A stretch of 26,111 bases of DNA, taken from assembly GCA_024235935.1 (NCBI GenBank), contig JACKLL010000024.1, forward strand, positions 1 to 26,111. The letters run 5' to 3'. The translations under genes were made by a program, and so were the position numbers. Origin of the DNA: Rhodoferax sp. Lineage in GTDB: Bacteria; Pseudomonadota; Gammaproteobacteria; Burkholderiales; Burkholderiaceae_C. Numbering within the stretch: position 1 is the stretch's first letter; each line of letters opens with the position of its first letter. The notes beneath the pieces are model-generated. The model did not search any database, had not been told where the DNA came from, and saw only the letters and a program-made list of their open reading frames with translations. Below are positions 14,614 to 22,868 of the stretch, piece by piece.

Positions 14614-15342
14614 ATGGACATTGAATCACTGCCGCTTTCCGCCGAACGCGTTCGCGTCCTTTCGGGCGTCACCACCGCCACACTGACGACGGTACTGCTC
14701 AAGAAGGGACTGCGCAACGTCTGGATGCGCGGTGCACGACCACTCAAGCCCGGCCAGCCCCGGCTCGTGGGGCGAGCCTTCACGCTGCGTTTCGTTCCCG
14801 CGCGCGAAGACCTTGCAACCCCGGCGTCCTGGGGTGCTCCGATCTCGACGCGTGCCGCGATCGAGGCCATGCCGGAGGGCTGCATCGCCGTTGTCGATGC
14901 GATGGGGGTCACCGATGCCGGCATCTTTGGTGACATTCTGTGCGCGCGCATGCGCAAGCGCGGCGTGGCTGCGCTGGTCAGCGACGGTGTGGTGCGTGAC
15001 CTCGACGGCGTGCTGGGCACCGGCCTGCCGGTCTGGTGCCAGGGGACCGCGGCACCGGCGTCGGTCGCCGGCCTGACCTTCGTGGCCTGGCAGCAGCCGG
15101 TGGGTTGCGGGGGCGTCGCGGTGTTCCCGAACGACGTGATCGTCGTCGACAACGATGGCGCGGTGCTGATTCCGCAGGCCATGGTGGACGAGGTGGCATC
15201 GGCCGCGGTCGAGCAGGAACTGCTGGAGGGCTGGATCATGACCCAGGTCGATGCAGGGGTTCCGCTGCCAGGGCTGTATCCACCGAATGCCGAGAACAAG
15301 GCCCGCTACGATGCCTGGGTGAAGGCCACATCGACGCGTTGA
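14614..15342 (+). CDS. RraA-like / HMG aldolase-family protein
   Basis: 242 residues. The RraA/4-hydroxy-4-methyl-2-oxoglutarate aldolase motif is visible: GDILCARMRKRGVAAL then VSDGVVRD, with Gly106-Asp107, Asp124 and Arg128-Asp129. Aldolase members use Asp and Arg to bind a divalent metal and pyruvate, and cleave 4-hydroxy-4-methyl-2-oxoglutarate or similar acids in aromatic breakdown. RraA proper inhibits RNase E and is shorter (about 160 residues), so this longer form is more likely an enzyme of the aldolase or demethylmenaquinone-methyltransferase-like group. No aromatic pathway genes adjoin, so the substrate is open. It is 66 bases after the DUF486 gene. Confidence 0.85.
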   Translation: MDIESLPLSAERVRVLSGVTTATLTTVLLKKGLRNVWMRGARPLKPGQPRLVGRAFTLRFVPAREDLATPASWGAPISTRAAIEAMPEGCIAVVDAMGVTDAGIFGDILCARMRKRGVAALVSDGVVRDLDGVLGTGLPVWCQGTAAPASVAGLTFVAWQQPVGCGGVAVFPNDVIVVDNDGAVLIPQAMVDEVASAAVEQELLEGWIMTQVDAGVPLPGLYPPNAENKARYDAWVKATSTR

Positions 15343-15385
15343 TGCCCGGGTGCGGGAGTTCCCGTGACACCCAATTCGTTACGCA

Positions 15386-15411
15386 ACTTGCACCTCACCG
15401 GGCAAGTGCAA
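15386..15411. promoter_or_regulatory. Overlapping inverted repeats upstream of bactofilin
   Basis: Two nested dyads share the same bases: ACTTGC (15386-15391) with GCAAGT (15402-15407), and TTGCAC (15388-15393) with GTGCAA (15406-15411). They lie 44 bases upstream of the bactofilin start in a 112-base gap. They could be an operator or alternative hairpins. No clear -10/-35 pair was found. Confidence 0.3.
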
Positions 15412-15454
15412 CGGCTTGCCTGCCTACCATCAGGTTCTTTTCAAGGAGAACCCA

Positions 15455-16033
15455 ATGGCACTGCAACCCCCTTTCTTTGGCAAGCGCGACCCAGATCCCG
15501 CTGCCGCGCGACGCGCTCAGACCATGGCCCAGCTCAACGCGCATGGTGCGCCGTCGTCGCCTGTCACGGGTGGCAGTACCGCGCCGAATGCCTTCGCTGA
15601 TGCGCCTGCACCCGCCGCGCGGCCGGCCGGCGCAGCCTCCCACGAGGCACAACAGCCCCAGGGCGGCAGCAAGCTGACGGTGGGCCCCAACATCAAGCTC
15701 AAGGGCGTCGAGATCACGGACTGCGACACACTGGTGGTCGAGGGCATGGTCGAGGCCACCATGGATTCACGCCTGATGCAGATCGCCGAATGCGGCGCGT
15801 TCAAGGGCTCGGCCTGTATCGACATCGCCGAGATTCATGGCAACTTCGATGGCGATCTGACTGTGCGTGACAAGCTGATGATCTATGCCACCGGCAAGAT
15901 CACCGGCAAGGTTCGTTACGGCAAGCTGGTGATCGAGGAAGGCGGCCAGCTCTCGGGTGAAGTGATCTTCGGCACGGTGGCCGACAAGGCACGTCCGGCG
16001 AGCGTGCAGCGCGCCGGTCTGCAGGTCGCCTGA
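15455..16033 (+). CDS. Bactofilin
   Basis: 192 residues. A Pro/Ala-rich disordered N-terminal arm (about 1-70) precedes the bactofilin beta-helix core (about 72-175), seen in the repeating strands NIKLKGVEITDCDTLVVEG, GSACIDIAEIHGNFDG and KLMIYATGKITGKVRYG followed by KLVIEEGGQLSGEV. Bactofilins polymerise without nucleotide and act as scaffolds for cell shape, stalks or polar complexes. AAGGAGAA lies directly upstream. The opposing gene at 16070 encodes a protein with one membrane segment and conserved-looking cysteines; whether they work together is unknown. Confidence 0.92.
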   Translation: MALQPPFFGKRDPDPAAARRAQTMAQLNAHGAPSSPVTGGSTAPNAFADAPAPAARPAGAASHEAQQPQGGSKLTVGPNIKLKGVEITDCDTLVVEGMVEATMDSRLMQIAECGAFKGSACIDIAEIHGNFDGDLTVRDKLMIYATGKITGKVRYGKLVIEEGGQLSGEVIFGTVADKARPASVQRAGLQVA

Positions 16034-16069
16034 ACCCGAAGCGCTTGCAGTGGCCGCTGCTGCGGTCGC

Positions 16070-16657
16070 TCAGTCGACCTTGCCCAGGGCCTTGCGGAAG
16101 GCTTCGAGGCGGGCTTCGTAATCCCGAGCGTCGCCGTAGTCCAGAAAGCGGTTGTAGCGCGCATGGGTTGCCAGCACCTTGCGCGCATGCTTGATCGGGC
16201 AGAAGTACTGCTCCGTCCGTCCGATGATCTCGCGCACATAGGCGACCAGTCCATTCGCGTATTCGCAATAGGTGCAGTGGAACTTCTCGATGATGTTCAG
16301 GTATTGCAGCTGGTGCCGGTCGTACACCAGGTAGTCGGCGCGTCGCACCTTCTGGATGCCGTAGATCGGAAAGCAGCTCCACTGATAGAAGCTGACGCAC
16401 AGGTCGACCACCACTAGCGGGATCGCCATGCCATAGATGATGGGGCCGGTGATCAGGTTCTGCGGCCGATTGGTGACGATCCAGCGAAAGACGTTGGTCC
16501 GGAGTTTGCGGTGGGCGTCGCGCACCGAACGTTCGAACTCGACCCGCTTGCCCTTGATCTGGAAGAACATGCGGCTTTCCTGCTCGTGCACCGCCGTGCG
16601 GAGCTCGTCCTCCAGCGTCGCCATCTGCTCCAGTATCCGGTTGATCTTCTCGTTCAT
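16070..16657 (-). CDS. Unknown membrane-anchored protein with a Cys cluster
   Basis: 195 residues. The N-terminal 60 residues are charged and probably helical (MNEKINRILEQMATLEDELR). One hydrophobic segment at about 68-90 follows. The C-terminal part is soluble with CTYCEY (Cys128, Cys131) and CPIKHA (Cys153) plus several His, a possible metal or Fe-S site; Cys87 and Cys95 are near the membrane. The start at 16657 has AGAGG upstream; the longer frame upstream runs into the promoter of the peptidase gene. I do not recognise a named family. It is convergent with bactofilin, ending 36 bases away. Confidence 0.8.
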   Translation of the reverse strand: MNEKINRILEQMATLEDELRTAVHEQESRMFFQIKGKRVEFERSVRDAHRKLRTNVFRWIVTNRPQNLITGPIIYGMAIPLVVVDLCVSFYQWSCFPIYGIQKVRRADYLVYDRHQLQYLNIIEKFHCTYCEYANGLVAYVREIIGRTEQYFCPIKHARKVLATHARYNRFLDYGDARDYEARLEAFRKALGKVD

Positions 16658-16836
16658 GGTGTGCCTCTGGTGAATGGGGTCCTCTGCGAGGGCTACGCGC
16701 ATTGACGCCTCATTGTGCACAGGTCCGGCAATGGGCCGCGCCACCGTTCGGTGGACCCTGCGTGTAGCGCGTAGACGCGGCTGGCGTGGCGCTACCATCG
16801 ATGGCATTCGACGAAATCGCAAGGAAGGACAGACGC

Positions 16837-17982
16837 ATGGCCATCGTGACCCGTCGCCGGGTATTGACCGGACTGGGCGCTGCCGTGGTGGCCGTGGGCG
16901 GTGCCGCCTGGTGGGTGGCGCGACCGAAACCTGCGCCGATCGGCTTTGCGGTGTCGGCGCAGGAGCTTGCCGCCGCCCGCGCGCTGCTGGCCCGGTACCC
17001 ATCGGTCGACGCCCATGCGCATCCGGGGCGCAGCTTTGTCGATGGTGCCGAGAACCTGTCGGGTCTGGTCTGGCTGTACGCCCGGCTGGGCAGCTTCGAG
17101 GACGACACCATCGCCGACATGCGTGCCGGTGGGCTGAGCGCTGCGGCCTTTGCCGCGGTGTCGGACTTCCAGACGCTGGGGCTCGAAGGCGAGGGCCTGT
17201 CTGCAGTGCGCGCGTTCGAGCCCGGTGAAGCCTGGGCGAGTTACCAGCGCCAGATCGCCCGCCTGCAGTCGCTGGCGACGCGGGGCCTGGTGATGCCGAT
17301 CCGGCAGGCCGCCGACATCGCCAGGGCGCGGGCCGCAGGCAAGGTCGGGGCCTTGCTGACAGTCGAAGGCGGTGATTTCCTGGAGGGACGGCCGGAGCGC
17401 GTGGCCCAGGCCTTTGCCGACGGTGTGCGCTCCATTACGCTGGTGCATTACCGCAACAACGAACTGGGTGACATCATCACAGGCACGCCGCTGCATGGCC
17501 GTCTCACCGACAGTGGCGTGGCGGTGGTGCGCGAGATGAACCGGCTCGGCATGCTGGTGGACGTGGCCCATGCCCAGGCGCCGACGGCATTGGGCGCCAT
17601 CGAGGCTTCGTCGCGACCGGTCATCGCCTCGCATGTGCACGTCCATGGCATGCATCGCCATCCACGCTTCATTTCGCGTGAACTGGCGCAGGCGATCGCG
17701 AAGAAGGGTGGCGGTGTGGTCGGGGCCTGGCCGGCCGGCATCGGCATCGTCGATCTCAAGGGCTTCGTCGACCGCGCGCTGGAACTGGTCGATGTGGTGG
17801 GCGTCGACCATGTGTGCCTGGGCACTGACATGGATGCCAACTACAAGCCGGTGTTCGACACCTACGCGAATCTGCCGTACTTCGTGGCCGGGCTGGCGCA
17901 GCGCGGTCTGCGCGAGGCCGACATCGCCAAGCTGATCGGCGGCAACTTCATCCGCCTGCTCACGGACGTGCAGTCGGTGTGA
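16837..17982 (+). CDS. Tat-exported M19 (membrane dipeptidase) family protein
   Basis: 381 residues. The N terminus TRRRVLTGLGAAVVAVGG is a twin-arginine signal, probably with retained anchor or cleavage after about residue 27. Metal-site motifs of the M19 family follow: DAHAHPG (58-64), LTVEGGDF (bridging Glu), LVDVAHAQ, IASHVHVHG and GTDMDAN. M19 enzymes are dizinc dipeptidases acting on dipeptides including some D-amino-acid ones. The usual first motif is HxD; here it is HxH (His60, His62), an altered ligand. AAGGAAGGA upstream of 16837 settles the start. The gene ends with a GC hairpin at 17991. Confidence 0.88.
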   Translation: MAIVTRRRVLTGLGAAVVAVGGAAWWVARPKPAPIGFAVSAQELAAARALLARYPSVDAHAHPGRSFVDGAENLSGLVWLYARLGSFEDDTIADMRAGGLSAAAFAAVSDFQTLGLEGEGLSAVRAFEPGEAWASYQRQIARLQSLATRGLVMPIRQAADIARARAAGKVGALLTVEGGDFLEGRPERVAQAFADGVRSITLVHYRNNELGDIITGTPLHGRLTDSGVAVVREMNRLGMLVDVAHAQAPTALGAIEASSRPVIASHVHVHGMHRHPRFISRELAQAIAKKGGGVVGAWPAGIGIVDLKGFVDRALELVDVVGVDHVCLGTDMDANYKPVFDTYANLPYFVAGLAQRGLREADIAKLIGGNFIRLLTDVQSV

Positions 17983-17990
17983 CATACGGT

Positions 17991-18007
17991 GCGGCCGGCA
18001 AGGCCGC
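17991..18007. terminator. Hairpin between convergent genes
   Basis: GCGGCC (17991-17996), GGCAA, GGCCGC (18002-18007) forms a GC stem 9 bases after the dipeptidase stop and 7 bases before the convergent gene's stop. It could end transcription from both sides. No long T-tract. Confidence 0.45.
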
Positions 18008-18013
18008 GCGTTG

Positions 18014-18427
18014 CTATTGCGCGGCAGCCGCCGCGTGTGCCTCGTCCTTGGGCGGTGCGGTGCGCAGGTAGGCTGCCGCAAACAGCAGGCCCAGCAGCAA
18101 GTCGATGCCGGCGGCGGCCACGGTCTGGCCAGGCACCCGGTCCATGGCGTACAACACGAATACCGGTACGGAGAAGGCCAGCTTCTCGACGACCGCTGGC
18201 AGCATGAGCAGGCGGTAGCGCATGACTTCACGGGCGATCACCAGAAAGGCCAGCTGCCATGCCAGCGCGCATCCGACGAAACCATAGAACTGCTCGGGAT
18301 AGGCCAGCGGTTCCGTGATCAGCCGACCGATCTTGGCGTCCTGGAAATACTGTGGCAGCAGCACCAGCAAGCCGTAGATGCCGGCCCAGAAGAAGACGCG
18401 GCGTGCAAACGTCGGGGATGGGGTCAT
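18014..18427 (-). CDS. Four-helix membrane protein of unknown function
   Basis: 137 residues with four hydrophobic segments: about 11-28, 48-66, 72-94 and 103-121. Loops contain DAKIGRLITEPLAYPEQFYGF and REVMRYR. The C terminus is Ala-rich and charged. On its coding strand AGGAGA lies 10 bases upstream of the ATG at 18427, so the longer frame from 18448, which contains the ribosome site itself, is not used. No known family is recognised. It is 51 bases downstream of the RusA-like gene on the same strand; a short GC hairpin (18454-18468) lies in between. Confidence 0.8.
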   Translation of the reverse strand: MTPSPTFARRVFFWAGIYGLLVLLPQYFQDAKIGRLITEPLAYPEQFYGFVGCALAWQLAFLVIAREVMRYRLLMLPAVVEKLAFSVPVFVLYAMDRVPGQTVAAAGIDLLLGLLFAAAYLRTAPPKDEAHAAAAAQ

Positions 18428-18478
18428 GCATTTTTCTCCTCTTCGCAATCACTGCGCGCACGGCGCGCGTCCGGCACG

Positions 18479-19036
18479 CTAGAACTGCATGTTGTCCGCG
18501 GACAGCATGGTCTTCTTCACGTGCACCGAGATGATGGCCACGACCTCGTCCGGTCTGGACGGGCGCAGCAGCTGCTCGGACTCGACCGTGACCTTGGTGA
18601 CCAGCGAGTCGTCTTCCAGCAGGCAGTAGAAGGGTGTCGGATCCGGCACATCCGGCAAGTCATTGCGGCCTTCCATCGACCCATGCGGCACACGCAAACC
18701 GTCCAGCAGCGTCTTGAGCCGGTTGTCGATGTCGCCGCCATCGGTGATCAGCTTGCCGCGCGCCTGCTGGCGGAACAGCAGGACCGACACTTCGGCATAC
18801 AGGTTCAGGCGCTGCGTGACCACGGGCGCGAACAGCAGGCCGTCTTTCTCCAGGATCACAGAGGGTTTGCCGGGCAGCGCAGGATGCGCCAGCAGGCTCG
18901 CCGAGGCCTCCTTCAGCGGATGTTCCCGCCACAGGCGCTGCAGTTGCGGGTGCAGGGCGCGCCGGATCTCCCACTTGTGCGGGGACTTGGCGCCTTGACC
19001 ATGCAAGGGACCTTCGTAGATCAGACGAAATTCCAT
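18479..19036 (-). CDS. Uncharacterised protein with RusA-like acidic motif
   Basis: 185 residues, soluble, beginning MEFRLIYEGPL. The central motif is TDGGDIDNRLKTLLDGL (Asp99, Asp102, Asp104, Asn105, Lys108, Asp112), followed about 30 residues later by LLEDDSLVTKVTVES (Asp142, Asp143). The spacing and pattern D-x-D-N-x-x-K-x-x-x-D then D-D-x-x-V resemble RusA-type Holliday junction resolvases, where the Asp residues bind metal. RusA itself is shorter (about 120 residues) and usually phage-borne; no phage genes are seen here. It lies 75 bases after the aminopeptidase gene on the same strand. The family assignment is by motif only. Confidence 0.75.
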   Translation of the reverse strand: MEFRLIYEGPLHGQGAKSPHKWEIRRALHPQLQRLWREHPLKEASASLLAHPALPGKPSVILEKDGLLFAPVVTQRLNLYAEVSVLLFRQQARGKLITDGGDIDNRLKTLLDGLRVPHGSMEGRNDLPDVPDPTPFYCLLEDDSLVTKVTVESEQLLRPSRPDEVVAIISVHVKKTMLSADNMQF

Positions 19037-19110
19037 GGTGCCTTGTTTCGCTGCATGCCAGTGACGGATTCTGCCAGTCGCACAGAGGGTGTTGCAGGTG
19101 CCGTGCGGCC

Positions 19111-20505
19111 TCAGCCGCGTGCTGCAGGCCCGGCAAAGCGCTGCTCCAGATAGGCCAGCAAGGTACGAATGGTCTGTGCCTCGCCGCCGACCGGACGCCC
19201 GGCGCGGGGGGCGTCGTTCCAGCCGAACAGGTCGACATGCAGCCAGTCCTGGTCCGGCGGCACGAAGTATTCGAGGAACAAGGCAGCGTTGATGGCGCCT
19301 GCCATCGCGTTGCGGCCGGTATTGACGATGTCACCGACGCTGCTCTCGATGCCCGCCTTGTACGGCGCCCACAGCGGCATATGCCACAGTGGGTCCTGCA
19401 GTTCCAGGCCGAGGTCGACCAGCGTGCGGGCCGTGCGCATGTCGCGGCAGAACAGGGCCGGCAACTGCGGACCCAGCGCAATACGTGCCGCACCGGTGAG
19501 GGTGGCCAGGTCGATGATGAGCTCCGGGGTCGACTCTGCGGCATAGGCCAGCGCATCGGACAGGATCACGCGTCCCTCGGCATCGGTGTTGCCGATCTCG
19601 ATCTGCAACCCTGCACGCGTCGGGAGCACATCGCCGGGCCGGTAGGCGTTGCCGGCGATCGCGTTTTCGACCGCGGGGATCAGCACCTGCAGCCGCAGTG
19701 GCAGCTTGAGCGCCATCACCATGGCCGCCAGGCCCAGTGCATTGGCCGCACCGCCCATGTCCTTCTTCATCAGCCGCATGCCGTCGGCGCCCTTGATGTC
19801 CAGCCCGCCGCTGTCGAAACAGACACCCTTGCCGACGATGGACACCCGCGGGTGCGAGGGCTTGCCCCATTGCAGCTCGATCAGCCGCGGCGCGCGCACA
19901 CTGGCCCGACCGACCGCATGGATAGCCGGGAAGTTCTTCTTGAGCAGCTCATCGCTGACGATCTGTTTGAAGCGCGCGCCATGGGCCTTGGCCAGTGCCT
20001 GCGCCGCGCCCGCCAGTTCCTGCGGACCCAGGTGCTCGGCCGGGGTGTTGATCAGATCGCGCGCCAGCGTCAGGGCCTCGGCGATGGCCAGGCCGCGCCG
20101 GGCGGTGGCGCCCGAGGGCAGCAGCAGACGGGCTGTCGTGCGACGGCGTGGCTTGTAGCGGTCGAATGCATAGCTGCCCATGTGCCAGGAATGGGCGGCG
20201 ATGGCCGGGTCCAGCGCCAGTCCGTCGTCGGACAGGCGATAGTCGCCCGGCGGCAGGTCCCCCGGCAGTGCCGCCAGCGCGAACGGATCGTCGATATCGC
20301 CGATGCCGGCCAGCACCTGCGCCATCTGCCCTTGTTCGTCGGGCAACAGCACATGGCGGTCAGCGGCGCCAACAAAGTCGATGCTGCGCAGCCAGCGCTG
20401 CGTTGCTGCCGGAAGGCGGGCCGCAACGGCCGGCAGCGACGTTCGGTCGACCAGCGTGATGGGCGTGGTTCTGGTGGAGACGGATTTGCGAAGCTCGATG
20501 GTCAT
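19111..20505 (-). CDS. Leucyl aminopeptidase-family (M17) metalloprotease
   Basis: 464 residues. The M17 signature NTDAEGRV is present at 307-313. Dizinc and catalytic residues by position are Lys226, Asp231, Lys238, Asp249, Asp308, Glu310 and Arg312 within VGKGVCFDSGGLDIK, KKDMGGAA and the signature. It removes N-terminal residues from peptides in the cytoplasm. The length and the divergent N-terminal third fit the PepB-like or short PepA-like group rather than canonical 500-residue PepA. The ATG at 20505 gives the conserved length; upstream codons in frame look non-coding. Downstream on the same strand is the RusA-like gene; upstream is the TauD-like gene. Confidence 0.93.
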   Translation of the reverse strand: MTIELRKSVSTRTTPITLVDRTSLPAVAARLPAATQRWLRSIDFVGAADRHVLLPDEQGQMAQVLAGIGDIDDPFALAALPGDLPPGDYRLSDDGLALDPAIAAHSWHMGSYAFDRYKPRRRTTARLLLPSGATARRGLAIAEALTLARDLINTPAEHLGPQELAGAAQALAKAHGARFKQIVSDELLKKNFPAIHAVGRASVRAPRLIELQWGKPSHPRVSIVGKGVCFDSGGLDIKGADGMRLMKKDMGGAANALGLAAMVMALKLPLRLQVLIPAVENAIAGNAYRPGDVLPTRAGLQIEIGNTDAEGRVILSDALAYAAESTPELIIDLATLTGAARIALGPQLPALFCRDMRTARTLVDLGLELQDPLWHMPLWAPYKAGIESSVGDIVNTGRNAMAGAINAALFLEYFVPPDQDWLHVDLFGWNDAPRAGRPVGGEAQTIRTLLAYLEQRFAGPAARG

Positions 20506-20593
20506 GGTGGTTGGTCGGGTGCGGTTATCGGAGATTCGGTTGCAGCGGGATGGCCGGTGGCGCTCAGTCAGCCTGGCGGACTCCAAAAGGGGG

Positions 20594-21673
20594 TTACAGG
20601 CCGTCCAGCGGCACCTGCAGCAGCGCGGGTGTCAGGCCCACGCCGCCGCGCTCGCCCGGAACCACGCTGCCATAGCGCCTGGCGAATACCGGCGGCAAGG
20701 GACGTGCCTCGCGTGGCGCCAGCCACAGGCGCAGCAGATGGCGGCGGCGCCCGGCATCCGGCCAGTCCTCGAAGGCGGTGCGGTCATGCAGCAGCGTGTG
20801 GTTGTGCACCAGCTGGATATCGCCGACCTCCAGCCGCATCAGAAAGTGCAGGGCGGGGTCGTTCGACAGCGCATCGAACAGGTCCAGCGCCTCCCGGATC
20901 TGCGGCGTGATGCGCGGCGCGTCAGCGAAACGCTGGGCCGACTCGAGGTACTGGCGCTGGTAGATCACGCTGAGCCGGCCGTCTGGCCCCTGAGGCCACC
21001 AGTTGAAAACCGGGATCTCGAAAAATGGCGCCTGTCCGGGCGCGACCTCGCCGCGCCGGTCGGTGGCCAGGGGCTGGAACAGCAGTGCGGCCAGGTCGGG
21101 CCGGCGCCGGCGCATTTCGTTGAACAGCGTCGTCGACGACACCAGCGCGGAATCACCGCCGCATTTTGCGTCCTGAAGGCACAACAGGCCGACGATGTCG
21201 CAGGAGTCAGTATGAAAGGTCTGGCGTTCGCGGGTCTGGTAGATGCGCACGGCCGGATCGTCGGAGCGCAGGCCCATGTCGCGGACATGGCCCAGCACGT
21301 GCCCCTGCGCATTCTGCGGTCGTGCCGCGCCCAGGCAGGCGCCGATCAGCATGAAGGCCACCGCCGACTTTCGGCGACCCCAGCGCAGCACCGGAAGGCC
21401 GCGCAGCAGCGCGAATCCGCGGCCGTCCAGGACTTCGGCCTGGATCTGCCGCAGCCGCGGTCCCAGCAATGGCAGCGTCACATCGGCGGGGTAGAGGTGA
21501 CACAGGTCGGCGCCGGTGGCCAGCAGATGGCCGCTGGCGGCTTCGAGCTCGGCCAGCGCACCATCGTCCAGCCGCTCGATCCAGTCGTTGCGGCTGGCCA
21601 TGGCCGGTCCAAACCAGGCTGCAGAGGTGCTCTGGTGGGGTGGCAGTTCCTGCGCCGGGTCGGGCAATGGCAT
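20594..21673 (-). CDS. TauD/TfdA-like Fe(II)/2-oxoglutarate dioxygenase
   Basis: 359 residues. The facial triad is visible as His154 and Asp156 in TFHTDSCD, and His296 in LVHNHTLLHDRT; an Arg in RHLLRLWL (about 315) would bind 2-oxoglutarate. The family hydroxylates or decarboxylates small organic acids, sulfonates or similar substrates. The N-terminal 100 residues (including LLATGADLCHLYP) are typical of the longer TauD-like group found in Proteobacteria. The substrate is unknown. The ATG at 21673 lacks a strong ribosome site; a second Met at 26 is possible. It is divergent from the DJ-1/PfpI gene, with 119 bases between. Confidence 0.88.
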   Translation of the reverse strand: MPLPDPAQELPPHQSTSAAWFGPAMASRNDWIERLDDGALAELEAASGHLLATGADLCHLYPADVTLPLLGPRLRQIQAEVLDGRGFALLRGLPVLRWGRRKSAVAFMLIGACLGAARPQNAQGHVLGHVRDMGLRSDDPAVRIYQTRERQTFHTDSCDIVGLLCLQDAKCGGDSALVSSTTLFNEMRRRRPDLAALLFQPLATDRRGEVAPGQAPFFEIPVFNWWPQGPDGRLSVIYQRQYLESAQRFADAPRITPQIREALDLFDALSNDPALHFLMRLEVGDIQLVHNHTLLHDRTAFEDWPDAGRRRHLLRLWLAPREARPLPPVFARRYGSVVPGERGGVGLTPALLQVPLDGL

Positions 21674-21792
21674 GGCCTGAACTATAGGCGATGGCCATGC
21701 ACGGGACGGCGCCCGTAGTACCTCGCTGTTACCACCTGCCGGCCTTGCGGCGCCACACTGGTGTTCCGATCCACCGATTGAAGGAGACAGTG

Positions 21793-22374
21793 ATGACACG
21801 CAGAATTCTGATGCTGTGCGGCGACTACGGCGAGGATTACGAGACCATGGTGCCGTTCCAGGCCATGCTGGCCGTCGGCTACACGGTGCATGCCGTGTGT
21901 CCGGACAAGAAGGCTGGCGAGTTCGTGATGACCGCGATCCACGACTTCGAAGGCGCACAGACCTACAGCGAGAAACCGGGCCACCGCTTCACGCTCAACG
22001 CCAACTTCGCCGACGTGGTGAGCGCGCAATACAACGGCTTGCTGATTCCGGGCGGGCGTGCGCCGGAGTACCTGCGGTTGAACAAGCGGGTGCTGGCCAT
22101 CGTCAAGGAATTTGCCGATGCCGCCAAGCCGATTGCGGCGGTCTGCCATGGTGCGCAGATCCTTGCCGCCGTGCCGGGCCTGATCAAGGGCAAACGCATC
22201 AGCGCCTATCCGGCCTGCCAGCCGGAAGTGGAGCTTGCGGGTGCCGAGTACGCGAATATCGCGATCGATGCCGCCGTGACCGATGGCATTTTCGTCTCTG
22301 CACCGGCCTGGCCGGCGCACCCTGCCTGGCTGGCGCAGTTCTTTGCTGCAATGGGCACCAAGATCAGCCACTGA
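21793..22374 (+). CDS. DJ-1/PfpI-family protein
   Basis: 193 residues. The nucleophile elbow AAVCHGAQ carries Cys118 followed by His119; GDYGEDYE near the start supplies the conserved acidic residue (Glu14 region); LIPGGRAPEYL is also typical. The family includes Hsp31/YhbO-type glyoxalases, deglycases and amidases; the exact reaction is not clear. AAGGAG 7 bases upstream of the ATG at 21793 fixes the start. A long perfect hairpin follows the stop. Confidence 0.92.
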   Translation: MTRRILMLCGDYGEDYETMVPFQAMLAVGYTVHAVCPDKKAGEFVMTAIHDFEGAQTYSEKPGHRFTLNANFADVVSAQYNGLLIPGGRAPEYLRLNKRVLAIVKEFADAAKPIAAVCHGAQILAAVPGLIKGKRISAYPACQPEVELAGAEYANIAIDAAVTDGIFVSAPAWPAHPAWLAQFFAAMGTKISH

Positions 22375-22389
22375 GGTGATGGAACCTCG

Positions 22390-22423
22390 CGCATCCCGGG
22401 CGGCGGACACCGCCCGGGATGCG
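22390..22423. terminator. 14-bp perfect hairpin after the DJ-1/PfpI gene
   Basis: CGCATCCCGGGCGG (22390-22403) and its exact complement (22410-22423) flank the loop CGGACA. It begins 16 bases after the stop codon. There is no T-tract on either strand, so it is either a U-less terminator or an mRNA 3'-end stabilising hairpin. Confidence 0.6.
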
Positions 22424-22493
22424 AAGCAAATGCGGCGGCTGGCGCAAGGCGTATGCTATTGATCGGTCAGCCGTGACCGCCGAAGGAGACTTC

Positions 22494-22868
22494 ATGTGCC
22501 AGATCTTCATCCGCGCCAACGTACAAAGCTATGACGCAACGACGCGCAGCATCCGCCTGCATGGCGTGGTCACCAGCGTACGCCTTGAAAACCTGTTCTG
22601 GGACACCCTGGACGAGATCGGCGGCCGCGACGGCATGACGGTGCCGCAGTTGCTGTCGGTCTTGTATGACGAGTTGCTGCAGCACCGCGGCGACATTCCG
22701 AATTTCGCCAGCTTTCTGCGCGTGTGCTGCCTGCGCTACCGGGCACTGCAGGTCGAACAGCGCATTCCCGGCGATCTGCGCATTCCGATTCGCACACTCG
22801 ACGCCGATGCCGTCCTGCGCGGCCTGCGGCCCCATCTGGTCCAACCGGATCTGACGCACGCCGCCTGA
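22494..22868 (+). CDS. Ribbon-helix-helix domain protein
   Basis: 124 residues. The segment RSIRLHGVVTSVRLENLFWDTLDEI (given in two parts: RSIRLHGVVTSVRLE and NLFWDTLDEI) followed by MTVPQLLSVLYDEL fits the RHH_4-type ribbon-helix-helix fold: a beta strand for DNA contact and two helices. The C-terminal 50 residues are Arg-rich. Such proteins are usually small DNA-binding regulators, though targets for this group are poorly known. GAAGGAG lies upstream of the ATG at 22494, which sets the start inside a longer frame. Its neighbours do not reveal a target. Confidence 0.85.
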   Translation: MCQIFIRANVQSYDATTRSIRLHGVVTSVRLENLFWDTLDEIGGRDGMTVPQLLSVLYDELLQHRGDIPNFASFLRVCCLRYRALQVEQRIPGDLRIPIRTLDADAVLRGLRPHLVQPDLTHAA

